Assembly: GCA_030595845.1 (NCBI GenBank)
Contig: JAUVCL010000008.1
Span: forward strand, 1 to 24,156
DNA: 24,156 bases
DNA from: Campylobacterota bacterium
GTDB taxonomy: Bacteria > Campylobacterota > Campylobacteria > Campylobacterales > Sulfurovaceae
Direction: 5' to 3'
Each line of letters begins with the position of its first letter. The stretch's first letter is position 1. The notes under the pieces are model-generated. The model saw only the letters and a list, made by a program, of their open reading frames with translations, was not told where the DNA came from and searched no databases. The translations under genes and the position numbers were made by a program. Positions 22,472 through 24,156 of this stretch are shown piece after piece.

Positions 22472-22685
22472 TCCATGCCTTTCTTAGTTTTTCGTTGTTC
22501 TGTTTCACTAATTTAGTTAACTTTTTTAACTCTTTGGAGTTTTGATTATAACTATCCGTTATTTTGATGGACTCTAGTTCAATTCTTGTGTAGCCATCAC
22601 CTTTTTCTATATGAATGTGAGATGGAGAATGTTCATCACTAAAAAAGAAGAACCTAAATCCATCAATTCTCATTATAGTCGGCAT
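22452..22685 (-). CDS. DUF4160 protein, putative toxin-antitoxin partner
   Basis: A 77-residue protein starting MPTIMRIDGFRFFFFSDEH, with the family motif DEHSPSHIHIE (17-27); the rest is a basic, helical segment rich in Lys. The start at 22685 is chosen because AAAGGA lies five bases before this ATG and MPTI is the usual family N-terminus. The longer open frame would run through the promoter. It is the first gene of a two-gene unit with the DUF2442-RHH gene. The biochemical activity of DUF4160 is not known to me. Confidence 0.75.
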   Translation of the reverse strand: MPTIMRIDGFRFFFFSDEHSPSHIHIEKGDGYTRIELESIKITDSYNQNSKELKKLTKLVKQNNEKLRKAWNEYFKQ

Positions 22686-22694
22686 TTCAATCCT

Positions 22695-22730
22695 TTGTGT
22701 AATTATACACAACAAAAATACTTTTGTCAA
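22695..22730 (-). promoter_or_regulatory. Consensus promoter with overlapping 18-bp operator
   Basis: On the minus strand a perfect TTGACA (22725-22730) and a perfect TATAAT (22702-22707) are separated by 17 bases. An exact palindrome, TTGTGTA-taat-TACACAA (22695-22712), covers the -10 box and the expected transcription start. This is what an autoregulating RHH repressor would need. The leader would be only about ten bases, just enough for AAAGGA. Confidence 0.85.
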
Positions 22731-22761
22731 TAAAATAGACTACCACTAGATATATAAGCAT

Positions 22762-22789
22762 GCGTTCCAGCTCTTGAAAGCTGGAACGC
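22762..22789 (+). terminator. 11-bp perfect hairpin followed by T-tract
   Basis: GCGTTCCAGCT and AGCTGGAACGC pair around a six-base loop, and TTTTTT occurs at 22799-22804 on the plus strand, nine bases on. No plus-strand gene lies close upstream, so it may end read-through from the MEMO1 gene or an unseen RNA, or insulate the toxin-antitoxin-like unit. Confidence 0.5.
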
Positions 22790-22843
22790 GTTAATTAATT
22801 TTTTGATAGAATAAGAAATTATGTTAATCAGGCAGGTATTATT

Positions 22844-22883
22844 GGGGAGAACGTTTGCGCAGTCTGCGACAAAATTCTCCTCC
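22844..22883 (-). terminator. Long stem-loop after Excalibur lipoprotein gene
   Basis: GGAGAA (22846-22851) pairs with TTCTCC (22875-22880), TTTG with CAAA and CGCA with TGCG around a GTC loop, with small bulges: 14 base pairs, starting about 11 bases after the stop at 22895. No T-tract follows, so it may be a 3' protective stem as much as a terminator. Confidence 0.45.
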
Positions 22884-22894
22884 CTAACTTAGTC

Positions 22895-23317
22895 TTATCT
22901 GCATCTCGTATATCCACGTACATAAGTACCATTTTTTCTTCTATAGCCACTTACATAATGGCAGTTACTTTTATAGCTTGGCGTATAAAATGATGATTCT
23001 TTTCCCCACTCACAAGGATGACCATCACTATCTTTGTCTAGATAGGTATGTCCAGAATTCATGAGAGAGTATGCTTGCACTTTTGTAAGTTCTTTGCAGC
23101 TGTATTCACGTGCTACTGACCGTGTTTCAGGTATGACATTTTTAGTGATTGAACTTACATCGTCTTGATTATTGAAAGAGTCTGTATCATTGCTTGCAAT
23201 TATTGTTTTGCTTTTATTGCTATATGCACTATGAGATTTCTTTAATTTATTCGCACACCCACCTACCATTAAAATTGTGAGCATCGCTATAATTATTTTC
23301 ACAAGGTAATTCTCCAT
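22895..23317 (-). CDS. Lipoprotein with Excalibur calcium-binding domain
   Basis: A predicted lipoprotein of 140 residues with lipobox VGGC (C21). An Asn/Ser-rich linker leads to an Excalibur domain (about 72-104): CKELTKVQAY, then LDKDSDGHPCEW, with the DxDxDG calcium loop at 94-99 and the paired cysteines C74 and C102. The end, GYRRKNGTYVRGYTR (124-138), matches a short repeat often found beside this domain. The ATG at 23317 has only a weak ribosome site; a GTG at 23302 with GGAG nine bases upstream is an alternative that would give a tidier signal peptide. It follows the BamE-like lipoprotein gene by 53 bases. Envelope function unknown. Confidence 0.8.
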   Translation of the reverse strand: MENYLVKIIIAMLTILMVGGCANKLKKSHSAYSNKSKTIIASNDTDSFNNQDDVSSITKNVIPETRSVAREYSCKELTKVQAYSLMNSGHTYLDKDSDGHPCEWGKESSFYTPSYKSNCHYVSGYRRKNGTYVRGYTRCR

Positions 23318-23342
23318 TTTTATGTTTTTCTCTTAACAATAC

Positions 23343-23365
23343 CTACTTAACCAACGCTAGGACTT
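23343..23365 (+). repeat. Diverged copy of the palindromic element's inner arm B
   Basis: This 23-base stretch ends GCTAGGACTT and matches bases 20566-20588 of the MITE-like element at 18 of 23 positions. It lies between the two lipoprotein genes. It may be a short solo relic or chance; the exact ten-base core GCTAGGACTT is the strongest part. Confidence 0.35.
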
Positions 23366-23370
23366 GTATA

Positions 23371-23835
23371 TTAATTCCAGGCAGTTACACGGTTTCCTCT
23401 TAAATAAACATATTGGTTGTAGTAAACATATTGGTCTGGACCATAAGAGCTTCTGTTTATGCTGCTAGGTGTACCCCAAGAGCATAAAAGAGCATTTTTA
23501 CTCATTCCCACCTGTACCTCCCTTTTTTCTATGAGCCTCCATTCTTTTTTGCTAAAAAGCTTTCTTCTTTTTAGCTCATTTCTCGCATCTACAACTTGTT
23601 GCTTTAAAGAATTTATTTGTTCGGGACTTGCTTTTTGGTAATAAGTTCCACGAATTGCTTGCTTTATCTCAAGCTCATTTTTGTGGCGGACAGTTCTGCA
23701 CAATCCTTCCATTGAATATGTTTTTAGAACTGGAAGAGGCATTACAACGTATGGTTTTTTTTGTGGTGTGCTTGATGCACAGCCACTTAATAGTAAACCC
23801 AAAAGGAATAACAGTCCTAGTGATATATTTTTCAT
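23371..23835 (-). CDS. Small lipoprotein with BamE/OmlA-like C-terminus
   Basis: Predicted lipoprotein of 154 residues with lipobox LLSGC (C19). The middle (about 50-100) is charged and helical. The end (about 101-154) reads KREVQVGMSKNALLCSWGTP then YVYYNQYVYLRGNRVTAW, the pattern of SmpA/OmlA-like small outer-membrane lipoproteins (GMs...WG.P ... YVY). It is not a standard BamE, which is shorter before this motif. AAGGA lies eight bases before the ATG. It probably heads a two-gene unit with the Excalibur lipoprotein and is divergent from the lipoprotein gene at the window end. Confidence 0.7.
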   Translation of the reverse strand: MKNISLGLLFLLGLLLSGCASSTPQKKPYVVMPLPVLKTYSMEGLCRTVRHKNELEIKQAIRGTYYQKASPEQINSLKQQVVDARNELKRRKLFSKKEWRLIEKREVQVGMSKNALLCSWGTPSSINRSSYGPDQYVYYNQYVYLRGNRVTAWN

Positions 23836-24015
23836 TTCATTTTTCCTTGTTTTTATTCTAAATCTAATTATATTGTTATTTAATAAGGGTTAATGGGTGC
23901 AAATCAACAAAGGTACTAAAGCGGATATATAAATTTTACTTTTTACTTTTAAAATGACGTTATTATTAATGCCTAAATTGGTTATACTTTTCATATAAAA
24001 TAACAAGGATTTAAA

Positions 24016-24156
24016 ATGAAAAAGTTAAAAGTTTTGATATTAGTAATAAGTATCTTATCTATAGGGATGGTGACTGGGTGTACTGGTACAAAGGAAACTA
24101 TAAATATAAAGAGTAAAGATTTTGGTATTGCTCCTAATATATCATCATATCAGAGC
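24016..24156 (+). CDS. Putative lipoprotein, 3' end cut by window edge
   Basis: An ATG with AAGGA six bases upstream opens a frame that runs to the window end (47 codons). It begins MKKLKVLILVISILSIGMVTGCTGT: a classic lipoprotein signal with lipobox VTGC (C22). The rest visible, ETINIKSKDFGIAPNISSY, is not recognised. TATAAAAT just upstream (about 23994-24001) may be its -10 box. Confidence 0.75.
   Translation, partial: MKKLKVLILVISILSIGMVTGCTGTKETINIKSKDFGIAPNISSYQS

Noticed and set aside
22844..22890. Possible integron attC site or tRNA-like fold
   Set aside because: The core RYYYAAC/GTTRRRY pair is not matched and there is no T-arm or anticodon arm; a plain bulged stem-loop explains it.
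1..24156. CRISPR arrays, rRNA or tRNA genes, prophage or restriction-modification genes
   Set aside because: No regularly spaced direct repeats, cloverleaf-like segments or matching protein families were seen.

Overview
This window is chromosomal DNA from a member of the Campylobacterota (former Epsilonproteobacteria), most likely a free-living Sulfurovum/Sulfurimonas-type organism. The evidence is moderately AT-rich DNA, family-typical proteins (a roughly 394-residue TrmB, a TyrZ-like TyrS, an MTA/SAH nucleosidase of the Helicobacter/Campylobacter kind) and gene order. From memory, two blocks match gene order in Campylobacter jejuni: tyrS-spoT-rpoZ-pyrH-envC-ftsX-ftsE-trmB-flpA-rluD (around Cj1271c-Cj1280c), and tolB-pal-cpoB with slyD-fabD-mtnN-ttcA (around Cj0112-Cj0118). 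Here the two blocks lie side by side.

Region 1 (1-9742, all minus strand) is a tightly packed housekeeping series: rluD, an FlpA-like fibronectin-type-III lipoprotein, trmB, ftsE, ftsX, an EnvC-like amidase activator, pyrH, rpoZ, spoT and tyrS (cut by the window edge). It joins ribosome and tRNA modification, activation of septal cell-wall hydrolysis, nucleotide supply and (p)ppGpp signalling. Many starts are overlapping or non-ATG (GTG for envC and pyrH, TTG for spoT).

The junction (9743-10058) between the two conserved blocks has no annotated-size gene. On the plus strand it holds a 20-codon ORF for a very hydrophobic peptide with a good ribosome binding site. It is preceded by a leader with competing hairpins and followed by a stem-loop, an architecture like type I toxins of the TisB/DinQ kind.

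Region 2 (10059-20274) is mostly minus strand: ttcA, mtnN, fabD, a degenerate phosphorelay-type protein, slyD and proA, then divergent proC, then ldt, cpoB, pal and tolB. A 16-bp motif, TATTGCAYARTTCRGG, lies upstream of fabD, proA and proC. The tol-pal block ends in an L,D-transpeptidase gene and has no tolQRA upstream of tolB.

Region 3 (20275-20685) is a non-coding block dominated by a 292-bp palindromic element with 44-bp terminal inverted repeats and three further internal inverted pairs, two of which interleave with the third. It looks like a MITE.

Region 4 (20686-22046, plus) is an AMMECR1-MEMO1 gene pair, two parts of the AmmeMemoRadiSam system without the radical SAM gene alongside.

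Region 5 (22047-24156) looks accessory. It has a DUF4160 / DUF2442-RHH toxin-antitoxin-like pair with a perfect TTGACA-17-TATAAT promoter overlapped by an 18-bp palindrome, then strong hairpins, then three small lipoprotein genes (one with an Excalibur domain, one BamE/OmlA-like, one truncated by the window end).
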